Positions 10,337-19,156 of a DNA stretch of 64,000 bases are shown one piece after another. Both the position numbers and the translations under genes were made by a program. Origin of the DNA: an uncultured bacterium (lineage in GTDB: Bacteria > Actinomycetota > Coriobacteriia > Coriobacteriales > Coriobacteriaceae); NCBI GenBank assembly GCA_905214435.1, contig CAJMMA010000004.1:11674-75673 (forward strand). Reading direction: 5' to 3'. The stretch's first letter is position 1. The number at the start of each line of letters is the position of its first letter. The notes beneath the pieces were generated by a model that saw nothing but the letters and a program-made list of their open reading frames with translations, was not told where the DNA came from and did not search any database.

Positions 10337-12060
10337 TGAGGTTTATGAAGCCGTATCGCAGGCTTGTCGCGGTGACGTTGTTGGTGCTGCTAATCGACAA
10401 CGTCGGTACGCTGTTGGTTCCCACGATGCTGGCGAACATGGTCAACACCGGCATCACCACGGGCGATGTCGACTACATCCTGCGCAACGGCCTCTACATG
10501 CTTATCGCGACCGGCATGGCCAGCGGCGGCGCGGTGCTGGGCTGCTATCTTTCGGCGCGCCTGGCCGCCAACGTGGCCTGCGATATCCGCAACGCCGTCT
10601 ACGACAAGTCGCTTGAGCTGTCTGCCAGCGACTTTGAGCGCTTTGGCACGGGCTCGATGATCACGCGTTCGCTCAACGACATCAACGTGATCCAGCAGGC
10701 GATTCTGCAGACGATTCAACTGGTGCTGCCGGTGCCGTTTTTGGCCGTGGCGGGCATCATCTTCGCCTGGTTTATCGATCCCGCCATGGGCACGCTGCTG
10801 GGCGTCGTGGTTGCGATCGTGCTGGTGGCGGCGGTCTTTACGGTCGCTAACGCCGCGCCGATTTTTATGCGCCTGCAGAGCTTTATCGACCGCATGAACG
10901 TGGTGCTGCGCGAGAACATCGTGGGCGTTCGCGTCATCCGCGCCTTTAATAAAGAGCGCCACGAGGAGCAGCGCCTGGACGAGGTGTTTAGCGAGTACGC
11001 GGACAACGCCATTAAGGTCAACCACCTTTTTGTGGGGCTCGACAGCTCCAGCTTCTTTTTGATGAACATTGCCGAGGTGGCGGTGCTGTGGGTGGGCGGC
11101 AACCGCGTGGGCGCCCACGCCATGCAGATCGCGAGCATCTCGGCGGTGCTGGAGTACGCGCTTCTGATCCTGTTCTTTGTGATGATGGCGCAGATGGTGG
11201 TGCTGACGCTTCCGCGTGCCGCCGCATGTCTGAACCGCGCACAGCAGGTGCTGGAGATTAAGCCGAGCATCGTCGATGGCCAGCGTACGCTCGATGCGGC
11301 CGCGTCCGACTCAAAGGACGGGGCCGATACGGTCGCCGTGTTCGATCACATGTCGTTTCGCTTTGACGATGCCGACGAGGACACCCTGTGCGACCTGAGC
11401 TTTGCCTGTCGTCGCGGGCAGACCACCGCGATCGTGGGCTCGACGGGCTCGGGCAAGTCGACGGTGGCAAAGCTTCTACTGCGCTTCCACGATGCCACCA
11501 AGGGCATCATTCGCCTGGACGGCGTCGATCTGCGCGAGCTTTCGCAAGGTGAGATTCGCGGGCGCATTGCCTATGTGCCGCAGAAGGCGTGGCTGTTCTC
11601 GGGTACCGTGGCAAGCAATCTGCGCTTTGGCAACGAGGACGCGACCGAGGCGGACATGCTTCATGCGCTGCAGGTTGCCCAGAGCACCTTTGTGCTCGAT
11701 CAGCCGCAGGGGCTCGATACCCCGGTGGTGCAGGGCGGTACGAACTTTTCGGGCGGCCAGCGCCAACGTCTGGCCATCGCCCGTGCGCTCATGAAGCATG
11801 CCGATCTATATATCTTCGACGATAGTTTTTCGGCCCTGGACTTTAAGACCGATGCAGCCCTGCGCCATGCGCTGCAGGACGAGACGCGCGACGCCGCGGT
11901 GCTCATCATCGCGCAGCGCATCTCGACGATTCTGCACGCCGACCAGATTGTCGTGCTCAAGGATGGCGAGGTCGTGGGCCTGGGCACGCATGGCGAGCTT
12001 ATGGAAACCTGCGAGGTGTACCGCGCCATCGCGGAATCGCAGATGAAGGGAGGTGAGTAG
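10324..12060 (+). CDS. ABC exporter half-transporter, degenerate-site subunit
   Basis: A 578-residue fused membrane-ATPase half of a heterodimeric type IV exporter (MDR-like). Six membrane helices occupy about residues 15-310; the ATPase has Walker A GSTGSGKST, signature NFSGGQRQR and Walker B LYIFDDSFSALD. The catalytic glutamate after Walker B is aspartate, as in the degenerate-site subunits of heterodimers such as TM287/288. The start is GTG at 10324, chosen because GAGGGGGAG lies just upstream; an ATG at 10336 overlapping the marR stop (TAATG) is the alternative. It is followed after 1 bp by its partner. Confidence 0.93.
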   Translation: MRLLMRFMKPYRRLVAVTLLVLLIDNVGTLLVPTMLANMVNTGITTGDVDYILRNGLYMLIATGMASGGAVLGCYLSARLAANVACDIRNAVYDKSLELSASDFERFGTGSMITRSLNDINVIQQAILQTIQLVLPVPFLAVAGIIFAWFIDPAMGTLLGVVVAIVLVAAVFTVANAAPIFMRLQSFIDRMNVVLRENIVGVRVIRAFNKERHEEQRLDEVFSEYADNAIKVNHLFVGLDSSSFFLMNIAEVAVLWVGGNRVGAHAMQIASISAVLEYALLILFFVMMAQMVVLTLPRAAACLNRAQQVLEIKPSIVDGQRTLDAAASDSKDGADTVAVFDHMSFRFDDADEDTLCDLSFACRRGQTTAIVGSTGSGKSTVAKLLLRFHDATKGIIRLDGVDLRELSQGEIRGRIAYVPQKAWLFSGTVASNLRFGNEDATEADMLHALQVAQSTFVLDQPQGLDTPVVQGGTNFSGGQRQRLAIARALMKHADLYIFDDSFSALDFKTDAALRHALQDETRDAAVLIIAQRISTILHADQIVVLKDGEVVGLGTHGELMETCEVYRAIAESQMKGGE

Positions 12061-12061
12061 C

Positions 12062-14077
12062 ATGACCGAGGAGCTCAAGAAGCAGGGCGACCTTGTCGAT
12101 GCCGCCGCTGCGGACGCTGCCGATAAAACGGTCGACCAGGCTGCCGCGTCGACCGAGCTGGATGACGCCGCCAAGGCGGCGGCCGGGCGCGAGGCTCGTC
12201 GTCAAGCGCTTTACGAGGAAAACGAACGAGCCGAGGATGAGCGTGCCCGCGCCGAGGCAGAGCGCATGCGCGACGTGGATGACGAAGACGAAGACGAGAC
12301 GCCCCGTGATACCTGGGCGACGGTGCGCCGCCTGTGGAGCGAGGCTGCCGGCGACCATTGGCGCTTCTATATCGTGTTTGCGAGCATTGTGTTCTATGTC
12401 ATCTTTAACACCGCCGCGCCGGCATATAGCGCCCGCGTGATCGATGAGCTGTGGGGCCACATTCAGGTGGCGTTTGCCAACGGAACCACCTTCAACATCA
12501 CCTGGGAGAACTGCGGCAAGACCATCTTCGTCTACTTTATGATCTGGACTGCCGCCGCCTCGTTCTATGCGCTCCAGAGCTTTTTGATGTCGAGCGTGGC
12601 CGAACGCCTCAACCTGCGTCTACGCAACCGCATCGCACAAAAGCTCAACCGTCTGCCGCTTGCCTTCTTTGATGCGCATCGTCCCGGTGAGGTCGTCAGC
12701 CGTGCGACCAACGACTTGGACAAGATGTCCGAGAGCATGCAGCGCGGATTGCTGCAGCTGCTTGTGTCGATCGGCACCGTGGTGGGCGCCGTGGGCGTGA
12801 TGTTCGTGTTTAGCGTGCCGCTTACGCTAGTCTTTTTGTTCTTTACGGCGTTGTCGCTGCTGGTGACCAAGGTGGTTTCGCGCCGTACGCATGATGTGAC
12901 GGGCGAGCGTCAGGAGTGGGTGTCCAAAATCACGAGCGCGGTCGAGGAAGGCTATTCGGGCCGTTTGGTGATTCGTGCATTCAACCGCGAGCACCAGAGC
13001 TCTGCCGAGGTGCACGAGGCCTCGGGCGAGCTGGCGCGCGTGAGCACCAAGGCCGACTTTATGATTAACGCCGTCGGACCCGCGGTTCGCTTTATCGGTC
13101 GCCTGGCGCAGATTGTGATTGCGCTCGTGGGCTGCAGCATGCTGGTCGCCGGTCACATGACCGTCGGCGTGTTCCAGGCGTTCTTCCAGTTTATCTACGA
13201 GGCGTCCGAGCCCATGACGCAGCTCTCGTTTACCTTCAACTCGCTGCAGAGCGCGCTGGCGAGTGCGGAGCGCGTGTTCGACCTGCTCGATGAGCCCGAG
13301 ATGGAGGCCGATCCGCAGCCGGGCGAGGCCGCCAAGCTGCCGGGTCGCGTGGAGGGCCGCGTCTCCTTTGAGCACGTGCGCTTTGGTTATTCGCCCGACA
13401 AGCCGCTCATGCGCGACGTGTCGTTTACCGCCGAGCCGGGCCAGAAGATTGCCGTGGTGGGAACCACGGGCGCAGGCAAGACGACGCTCATCAACCTGCT
13501 CATGCGCTTTTACGAGATCGACGGCGGCCGCATTACGCTTGACGGTGTGGATACGCGCCTCATGGATCGCGGCGAGCTACGGCAGCAGTTTGGCATGGTG
13601 CTACAGGATGCCTGGCTGTTCGACGGCACGATTGCCGAGAACATCGCCTACGGCTGCCCCGAGGCAACGCGCGAGGAGATTGTTGCGGCCGCTCGCGCCG
13701 CCCAGGTCGACTTCTTTGTGCGCACCATGCCTCAGGGCTACGACACGCGCGTAGCCAACGATGCCGAAAGCATCAGCCAGGGCCAGCGTCAGCTGCTAAC
13801 CATCGCACGCGTGCTGCTCAACAACCCGGCGATTCTCATTCTGGATGAGGCGACCTCAAGCGTGGATACGCGCACCGAGCTTGCCATCGGCCGTGCCATG
13901 GACGCGCTCATGCATGGGCGCACAAGCTTTGTGATCGCGCATCGCCTGTCGACGATCGTGGACGCCGACCTGATCTTGGTCATGGATCACGGCAACATTA
14001 TCGAGCAGGGCACGCATAAGGAGCTGCTGGCAGTCGAGGGCGCCTACGCCGACCTCTATCTGAGCCAGTTCGCATAA
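12062..14077 (+). CDS. ABC exporter half-transporter, catalytic-site subunit
   Basis: The partner of the preceding subunit, 671 residues. A charged, alanine-rich cytoplasmic N-terminus of about 85 residues precedes six membrane helices (about 100-395) and an ATPase with Walker A GTTGAGKTT, signature SISQGQRQLL and a canonical Walker B ILILDEATSSVD with catalytic glutamate. SQGQ in place of SGGQ is typical of the subunit that completes the degenerate site. The ATG at 12062 follows GGGAGGTG. The substrate is unknown; the MarR regulator in the operon suggests a toxic or signalling compound. Confidence 0.93.
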   Translation: MTEELKKQGDLVDAAAADAADKTVDQAAASTELDDAAKAAAGREARRQALYEENERAEDERARAEAERMRDVDDEDEDETPRDTWATVRRLWSEAAGDHWRFYIVFASIVFYVIFNTAAPAYSARVIDELWGHIQVAFANGTTFNITWENCGKTIFVYFMIWTAAASFYALQSFLMSSVAERLNLRLRNRIAQKLNRLPLAFFDAHRPGEVVSRATNDLDKMSESMQRGLLQLLVSIGTVVGAVGVMFVFSVPLTLVFLFFTALSLLVTKVVSRRTHDVTGERQEWVSKITSAVEEGYSGRLVIRAFNREHQSSAEVHEASGELARVSTKADFMINAVGPAVRFIGRLAQIVIALVGCSMLVAGHMTVGVFQAFFQFIYEASEPMTQLSFTFNSLQSALASAERVFDLLDEPEMEADPQPGEAAKLPGRVEGRVSFEHVRFGYSPDKPLMRDVSFTAEPGQKIAVVGTTGAGKTTLINLLMRFYEIDGGRITLDGVDTRLMDRGELRQQFGMVLQDAWLFDGTIAENIAYGCPEATREEIVAAARAAQVDFFVRTMPQGYDTRVANDAESISQGQRQLLTIARVLLNNPAILILDEATSSVDTRTELAIGRAMDALMHGRTSFVIAHRLSTIVDADLILVMDHGNIIEQGTHKELLAVEGAYADLYLSQFA

Positions 14078-14106
14078 TGTGACAAAGGAATAGTCCCTTT
14101 GTCACA
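14078..14106. repeat. Family B palindrome, copy 1
   Basis: TGTGACAAAGG and CCCTTTGTCACA form a hairpin with the loop AATAGT directly after the ABC gene's stop codon. A sister copy follows another stop codon at 44061-44093. No T tract follows. Confidence 0.75.
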
Positions 14107-14114
14107 TCAGGAAT

Positions 14115-14150
14115 AAGGCGCGCCGGGGATGGATTCCCTGGCGCGCCTTT
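14115..14150. terminator. Terminator between convergent ABC and cysE genes
   Basis: AAGGCGCGCC pairs with GGCGCGCCTT, extended by GGGGAT/ATTCCC pairing, with short T tracts on both strands. Confidence 0.75.
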
Positions 14151-14185
14151 GCGTTGGCGTCGATGTTGTCGGCGGCCGTCCGCTT

Positions 14186-14890
14186 TTAGCGTTCGTCCAC
14201 GAGTTTGGCGACGAGGGCCTTAAGCTCGGCCACCTCTTGCTCGAGCTCTTTGACCCGGCGTGCGTTCTCGGTGATGCCTTGGCGGTTGAGGGCGCTTTGC
14301 TCGGCTGCGTCGTCGGGCATGTACTCGCGATGCTGCTTGGCGTCGAAGGTCTCCTCGAACACGCGGCAGCCGTTGCGTTTGATAATGCGGCCGGGCACGC
14401 CCACGACGGTGCAGTTGTCGGGCACGTCTTTGACGACAACCGAGTTGCCGCCGATTTTGACGTTGTTGCCGATGCGAATGTTGCCGAGCACTTTGGCGCC
14501 TGTGCCCACGGTGACGTTGTTGCCCAGGGTGGGGTGGCGCTTGCCGGTCTCGTTGCCGGTGCCGCCAAGTGTGACGCCCTGATAGAGCACGCAGTTGTCG
14601 CCCACAATGGCGGTTTCGCCGATGACAACGCCCATGGCGTGGTCGATAAAGAAATGCTTGCCGATCTGTGCGGCAGGATGAATCTCGACGCCAGTGATAT
14701 GGCGGGTGATTTGCGAGAGCACGCGGGCGAGCGAGCGATGTCCATGTTCCCACAACCAGTGCTCGGGCACGTGGTTCCACTTGGCGTGCAGGCCGGGGTA
14801 AGAAAGGAAGATGACTAGGCCGTTTTGCGCGGCGGGGTCCTGTGCCTGGACGGTCTTGATGTCCTCGCGAATGGTATTGATAAAGCTCAC
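14186..14890 (-). CDS. cysE: Serine O-acetyltransferase
   Basis: Makes O-acetylserine from serine and acetyl-CoA, the first step of cysteine synthesis. The 234-residue protein has the helical N-terminal part ([20 protein letters not shown]) and a left-handed beta-helix of hexapeptide repeats (about residues 70-165) with the catalytic-site sequences [19 protein letters not shown] and [20 protein letters not shown] and the family mark [14 protein letters not shown] at 14890 is chosen as start because GGGAGGG precedes it and homologous sequence begins there. A coiled-coil C-terminal tail (about 205-234) is unusual. cysK is not in the window. Confidence 0.93.
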   Translation of the reverse strand: MSFINTIREDIKTVQAQDPAAQNGLVIFLSYPGLHAKWNHVPEHWLWEHGHRSLARVLSQITRHITGVEIHPAAQIGKHFFIDHAMGVVIGETAIVGDNCVLYQGVTLGGTGNETGKRHPTLGNNVTVGTGAKVLGNIRIGNNVKIGGNSVVVKDVPDNCTVVGVPGRIIKRNGCRVFEETFDAKQHREYMPDDAAEQSALNRQGITENARRVKELEQEVAELKALVAKLVDER

Positions 14891-15114
14891 CGGCCGCCCT
14901 CCCTTAGCGCCGCGACAATGCAATTCAATAAAGTATAGCGATTTGCTAGGGATTAGGAAGAGCAATCTTGCTCGGCTTTGCGCGACGGGTGTCAATTATG
15001 CAAACTTGCTGGTAATGAAGTCACGCTTTTGTAAGGTCGTGTGCGTTGCCGCGTCACAACCGTATACTGGTCAACTTGGACGTGTCCGCGCCCACAACTG
15101 AGAGGTTTTACTTC

Positions 15115-15762
15115 ATGGGTTTCATCAATTTTATCGCCGAGCTGCTTAAGGATCCGCGCACCGCGATCGCCAGCTGGATCGCCGCCGGCCCGCTTATGGC
15201 CTATGGCTGCGTGTTTCTGATCATCTTTATCGAGACGGGCGTGGTGTTCTTCCCGTTCCTTCCCGGCGATTCGCTGCTGTTCGCCTCGGGCTTCTTTGCC
15301 CACAACGGCGGCTTTAGCATCGTGGCTCTGCTGGCCGTCGCATGGACGGCTGCCATCTTGGGCGATCAGTGCAACTTTATGATCGGTCATTTCTTTGGCC
15401 AAAAGATCATCGCCTCGGGCAAGGTGAAGGCCATGACGCCCGAGCGCATCAAAAAGTCCGAGGACTTCCTGGACAAATGGGGCCACCTGGCCATCTTCCT
15501 GGGTCGCTTCTTCCCGTTTATCCGCACCTTTGTGCCCTTCATCGCCGGTATGGGCGGCATGCATTGGCGCAACTTTGTCATCTTTAACGTGTTGGGCGGC
15601 ATTACCTGGTCGACGGTCTTCACTCTGCTGGGCTACTTCTTTGGCGGCATCCCCTTTGTGCAGGAGCACTTTGAGCTGCTGATTATCGGCATCGTCGCCG
15701 TGTCGATCATCCCGACCGTGGTCGGTCTGGTTAAGGCTAAGCTGGGCAAAAAGAACGCGTAG
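15115..15762 (+). CDS. DedA-family membrane protein
   Basis: A 215-residue polytopic membrane protein of the DedA/VTT family, members of which flip phospholipid carriers and affect envelope stress. Family marks present: FIETGVVFFPFLPGDSLLF (about residues 36-54), the G-x-x-x-G-rich helix, and GRFFPFIRTFVPFIAG (about 126-141) with the conserved arginines and prolines. ATG at 15115 follows GAGAGG. A terminator ends the single-gene unit. The exact lipid handled is not readable. Confidence 0.95.
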   Translation: MGFINFIAELLKDPRTAIASWIAAGPLMAYGCVFLIIFIETGVVFFPFLPGDSLLFASGFFAHNGGFSIVALLAVAWTAAILGDQCNFMIGHFFGQKIIASGKVKAMTPERIKKSEDFLDKWGHLAIFLGRFFPFIRTFVPFIAGMGGMHWRNFVIFNVLGGITWSTVFTLLGYFFGGIPFVQEHFELLIIGIVAVSIIPTVVGLVKAKLGKKNA

Positions 15763-15791
15763 CTCGAGCCAGCGCGCAAACCGTGCCGTTG

Positions 15792-15824
15792 AGGCCCGTC
15801 ACCCTTTACGGTGGCGGGCCTTTC
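15792..15824 (+). terminator. Terminator of the DedA gene
   Basis: AGGCCCGTCACC pairs with GGTGGCGGGCCT across CTTTAC, followed by TTTCT. Confidence 0.85.
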
Positions 15825-16050
15825 TGCTTCGGTCAAATGAAAATACTTTACTTAGTTAAAGAAAAGCGTTTTATCAGACGCGTACGGGGAGTACAATCTC
15901 GTGCATGCGAATCGACGTGCCATCGGCTTTGATGCCGTTCGCGTGTCCCGTCCGGCTCTACGCTCCGGGCGTGCGACGTTGCGACGCGGTCGGCTTCGGT
16001 CTTTGCGTGCGGGTTCGCGAGTATGCAACTGTGTATGTAAGGAGCGACAT

Positions 16051-17103
16051 ATGACTGTCGAGAAGAAGGATATCGATTGGGGTAGCCTCGGCTTTGGCTA
16101 CATGAAAACCGATTACAGCTACGAGGCTCATTGGAAGGATGGCGAGTGGGACGAGGGCGGCCTGACCACCGACCACACCCTGCATGTCTCCGAGTGCGGT
16201 GGCATCTTCCATTACTGCCAGGAGGTCTTTGAGGGCCTGAAGGCCTACACCGCCGAGGATGGCAGCATCGTCTGCTTCCGTCCCGACATGAACGCCGAGC
16301 GTATGTACAACTCTGCGCAGCGCCTCGAGATGCCCCCGTTCCCCAAGGACAAGTTCGTTGAGGCCGTCAAGCAGGTCGTTTCTGCCAACGCCGCCTGGGT
16401 TCCGCCCTTCGGTTCCGGCGCGACCCTGTACGTGCGTCCGTTTATGATCGGCTCCGGTGACGTGATCGGCGTGGCTCCCGCTCCTGAGTACACGTTCCGC
16501 ATCCTCGTGACCCCGGTCGGTCCGTACTTTAAGGGTGGTCTCAAGCCCGTCAAGCTGCGCGTTTCCGAGTACGACCGCGCCGCACCGCACGGCACCGGCA
16601 ACATCAAGGCTGGCCTCAACTACGCCATGTCCCTCAAGCCCACGATGGAGGCCCATCGCGAGGGCTATGCCGAGAACCTGTATCTCGACTCCGAGTCCCG
16701 CACCTATGTCGAGGAGACCGGTGGCGCTAACGTCCTGTTCGTGAAGGAGGACGGCACGCTCGTCGTTCCGCAGTCGCACACTGACTCCATCCTGCCCTCC
16801 ATCACCCGTCGCTCGCTCGTTCAGGTTGCTCAGGACCTGGGCATAACCGTCGACCAGCGCCCCGTCGAGTGGGCCGAGGTCAAGGCCGGCACCTTTGTGG
16901 AGTGCGGCCTGTGCGGCACCGCCGCCGTCATCTCCCCGGTGGGCGAGATCGACAATAAGGTTTACGGTGCCGATGAGACCGTGACCTTCCCGGCTGGCTA
17001 CACCGAGATCGGTCCTGTGATGAAGAAGCTCCGCGAGACCCTGACCGGCATCCAATCTGGTGCTGTCGAGGATAAGCACGACTGGGTTTACACCGTCGCG
17101 TAA
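16051..17103 (+). CDS. ilvE: Branched-chain-amino-acid aminotransferase
   Basis: A PLP-dependent fold-IV aminotransferase that interconverts branched-chain amino acids and 2-oxo acids. The 350-residue length and the sequences GIFHYCQEVFEGLKAY, SGATLYVRPFMIG, GNIKAGLNYAMSL (with the PLP lysine at about residue 190), YVEETGGANVLFV and CGLCGTAAVISPVG match the BCAT group II. ATG at 16051 follows AAGGAGC; the 50 open codons before it are not coding. The leader 15763-16050 contains a TACAAT at 15892-15897 as candidate -10 but no T-box or other riboswitch that I could recognise. Confidence 0.96.
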   Translation: MTVEKKDIDWGSLGFGYMKTDYSYEAHWKDGEWDEGGLTTDHTLHVSECGGIFHYCQEVFEGLKAYTAEDGSIVCFRPDMNAERMYNSAQRLEMPPFPKDKFVEAVKQVVSANAAWVPPFGSGATLYVRPFMIGSGDVIGVAPAPEYTFRILVTPVGPYFKGGLKPVKLRVSEYDRAAPHGTGNIKAGLNYAMSLKPTMEAHREGYAENLYLDSESRTYVEETGGANVLFVKEDGTLVVPQSHTDSILPSITRRSLVQVAQDLGITVDQRPVEWAEVKAGTFVECGLCGTAAVISPVGEIDNKVYGADETVTFPAGYTEIGPVMKKLRETLTGIQSGAVEDKHDWVYTVA

Positions 17104-17119
17104 GCTGCCATAGCTGTTC

Positions 17120-17244
17120 GGCCCGAGGGCAACCTTCCTTTCCGGCGCGTCCTCGGACATGAAAGAACCTCCGCTGCGCACTTCGTGCGGCGGAGGTTCT
17201 TTCGTCCTGCGGAGTGCGCCGGAAAGGAAGGTTGCCCTCGGGCC
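17120..17244. repeat. Nested 125-bp palindrome downstream of ilvE
   Basis: Perfect 29-bp arms (17120-17148 and 17216-17244, beginning GGCCCGAGGGCAACC) surround a second perfect stem (GAAAGAACCTCCGC 17161-17174 with 17190-17203) closed by GCGCAC-TTC-GTGCG. It sits 16 bp after the ilvE stop codon and may act as a terminator on both strands. Confidence 0.85.
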
Positions 17245-17298
17245 TGCGTTACCTCGGCGCTGCCGTTACGGGCAATATAGATCTGAATTAAAGATGGC

Positions 17299-17323
17299 GC
17301 GCGGCCTTTTAGGCCGCGCTTTT
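17299..17323 (+). terminator. Hairpin terminator
   Basis: GCGCGGCC, loop TTTTA, GGCCGCGC, then TTTT. No gene ends just before it other than ilvE 200 bp upstream. Confidence 0.7.
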
Positions 17324-17351
17324 GTTTTGGTTCGCGCCATGTGGGGGTGGT

Positions 17352-17563
17352 GGCGACGTGCATTTTTGCGAGTATTCTGCAATCGAAGGCCCCTGCATAC
17401 CGGCCTCGGGCAAAAAATCGGGATTTCTCGATGTTTTCTACGAATGATGGGCGGGGTTATGGGCTGACAGCGTTTGATTTGCAGGGATATTTGCGCTCTT
17501 TGGCATTTATCGCGGCGCCCGAAGCCCTTGGTTATGTTGAATACTCCTAAAAATGCACGGCAC
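17352..17563. repeat. Inverted-repeat-bounded 212-bp element (type I/J, copy 1)
   Basis: The left end reads GGCGACGTGCATTTTTGCG AGTATTC and its complement returns at 17541-17563 (GAATACTCCTAAAAATGCACG). The interior has no open frame of interest. A related element with near-identical end sequence is at 62189-62373. The whole stretch 17104-17667 holds only this, the palindrome, and two terminators. Confidence 0.6.
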
Positions 17564-17589
17564 TTAGAGGGGGACCTTCGCGAAAAAGG

Positions 17590-17628
17590 AAACCGCCCCG
17601 TCGAAGTATGCATTCGACAGGGCGGTTT
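17590..17628 (-). terminator. Terminator of the LemA gene
   Basis: On the minus strand AAACCGCCC...GTCGAA pairs with TTCGAC...GGGCGGTTT and is followed by CCTTTTT. It lies 37 bp past the LemA stop. Confidence 0.88.
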
Positions 17629-17664
17629 ATGCATTTGGCCGATTAAAGATGCGCTGTCAAACTA

Positions 17665-18216
17665 CTAGAACTTGACGGTCGGGGCCTGGCGGGCTGCTTC
17701 GGCGGCCTCGAAGCCCTGGCGCTCCTTAAACTGGAAGATGCCGGCAAAGATGACAGCCGGGAACGTCTGGATGGCGTTGTTGTAGCTGAGCACGCAGTCG
17801 TTGTAGCTCTGGCGTGCATAGCTAATCTTGTTCTCGGTATCCTCGAGCGATGCCTGCAGCTGCGTAAAGTTAGTGTTTGCCTTAAGATCGGGATAGGCCT
17901 CGGCTACGGCGAAGAGCTGGCGCAGCGCACCGGTCAGCACGTTGTCGGCTTCCATCTTGGCCTCGGGCGTGGTGGCCTTGACGGCGGTGTTGCGCGCGCT
18001 GATCACGGCGGAGAGCGTCTCCTGCTCGTGCTTGGCGTAGCCCTTGACGGTCTCGACCAGGTTGGGGATCAGGTCGTTGCGGCGCTGCAGCTGCGTATCG
18101 ATGTTCTGCCAGGCGTTATCGATGCGGTTACGCTTGGTGACCATGTTGTTGTAGATGCCGGCGATGGCGCAGACAATCACAATGACAACAACGATGCCGA
18201 TGATGACGGTAATCAT
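17665..18216 (-). CDS. LemA-family protein
   Basis: A 183-residue membrane-anchored coiled-coil protein. One N-terminal membrane helix (VIIGIVVVIVIVCAIAGIY) is followed by the LemA signature region NRIDNAWQNIDTQLQRRNDL and IPNLVETVKGYAKHE. The rest is helical, ending in the family-typical FQFKERQGFEA. The topology of LemA proteins places the helical bundle outside. It stands alone, although in many bacteria LemA is next to an htpX or TPM-domain gene; none is here. Function of the family is unsettled. Confidence 0.95.
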   Translation of the reverse strand: MITVIIGIVVVIVIVCAIAGIYNNMVTKRNRIDNAWQNIDTQLQRRNDLIPNLVETVKGYAKHEQETLSAVISARNTAVKATTPEAKMEADNVLTGALRQLFAVAEAYPDLKANTNFTQLQASLEDTENKISYARQSYNDCVLSYNNAIQTFPAVIFAGIFQFKERQGFEAAEAARQAPTVKF

Positions 18217-18415
18217 GATGTCTCCGTTTCGAATGGCCGCGGCGGCATGCGCCAGCTGCCGTTGGTATAACGCTACTAGTATACCCGCAACGTTTTGCCG
18301 TGCCGAACTTTCCGGTAAGCGTTATGTTTTCGGCGGGGTCGGCACCGGGGTAAAACGCGCGAGGTACAGGTGTAAGATATGCGACAGATTGACGAGTGTT
18401 GTCTTTGCCCTGAGG

Positions 18416-19012
18416 ATGGCGATACCAGTGGACCTTCGCATTAAGAAAACCTACCGTGCCCTGTTCGATGCTTTCACCGAGCTTCTCGAGGAGCATCGTT
18501 TTGAGGACCTGACGGTTGCCATGCTGTGCGACCGCGCCATGATTCGCCGCACGACGTTCTACAAGCACTTTCGCGACAAGAACGATTACTTTGCCTTTTA
18601 TATCGATGAGCTCATGTCCGGCTTGCCGCAAAAACAGCCCGATGAGGCCGGCACAGTGTCTGCCGAGGACGTGCGCGCGCTCCGGCACGCGATTTTGGAC
18701 GATGCCATGGACCTGATTCTGGCCCATGAGCAGCTCATGGACAACATTTTGGCGAGCAGCATGTCGGGAATGCTGACCGACGTTATTTGCGACCGTATTG
18801 CCCGCTCCATCCGCGAGCGTGTGATGAACGTGCTTGCCGAGGATGCCCTGGCCCCCGTGTCACTCGAGACGACGTCTGAGTTTGTCGCCGGCGGTATTAT
18901 TCGACTTTTCACGATATGGTGGGAATCGGGCCACGATCTTGAGCGTCGACCCGAGATGGCCGACGTGGTCGATGCGCTGTTTGAGCGGACCATGACACCG
19001 GTGCATCACTAA
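18416..19012 (+). CDS. TetR/AcrR-family transcriptional regulator
   Basis: A 198-residue regulator. The N-terminal TetR helix-turn-helix is clear (RIKKTYRALFDAFTELLEEH, then FEDLTVAMLCDRAMIRRTTFYKHFRDKNDYF). The C-terminal domain has the look of the DhaS-like subgroup (about residues 85-190). ATG at 18416 is preceded only by a weak site (TGAGG); GTG at 18431 is an alternative. It is isolated between divergent LemA and the tRNA-Ser, so the target cannot be guessed. Confidence 0.92.
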   Translation: MAIPVDLRIKKTYRALFDAFTELLEEHRFEDLTVAMLCDRAMIRRTTFYKHFRDKNDYFAFYIDELMSGLPQKQPDEAGTVSAEDVRALRHAILDDAMDLILAHEQLMDNILASSMSGMLTDVICDRIARSIRERVMNVLAEDALAPVSLETTSEFVAGGIIRLFTIWWESGHDLERRPEMADVVDALFERTMTPVHH

Positions 19013-19015
19013 AAG

Positions 19016-19105
19016 TGGCGGAGAGAGGGGGATTCGAACCCCCGGAACGCTCTCGCGCTCAACGGTTTTCAAGACCGCCGCATTCAACCGCTCTGCCATC
19101 TCTCC
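19016..19105 (-). tRNA. tRNA-Ser (anticodon TGA)
   Basis: A 90-nt serine tRNA with long variable arm. The acceptor stem GGAGAGA pairs with TCTCTCC, the T loop contains GGTTCGAATCC, the anticodon loop reads CTTGAAA giving anticodon TGA for UCA codons, and CCA is encoded. It is antisense to, and 51 bp in front of, the tadA fusion gene. Confidence 0.97.
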
Positions 19106-19156
19106 GTGAGTCGTAATGATAGCATCGTTTTGAATTTGCAACAGGGAAGGCGAACG

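Noticed and set aside
15763..16050. T-box or leucine leader upstream of ilvE
   Set aside because: No T-box sequence, no run of branched-chain codons and no terminator/antiterminator pair before the start codon.
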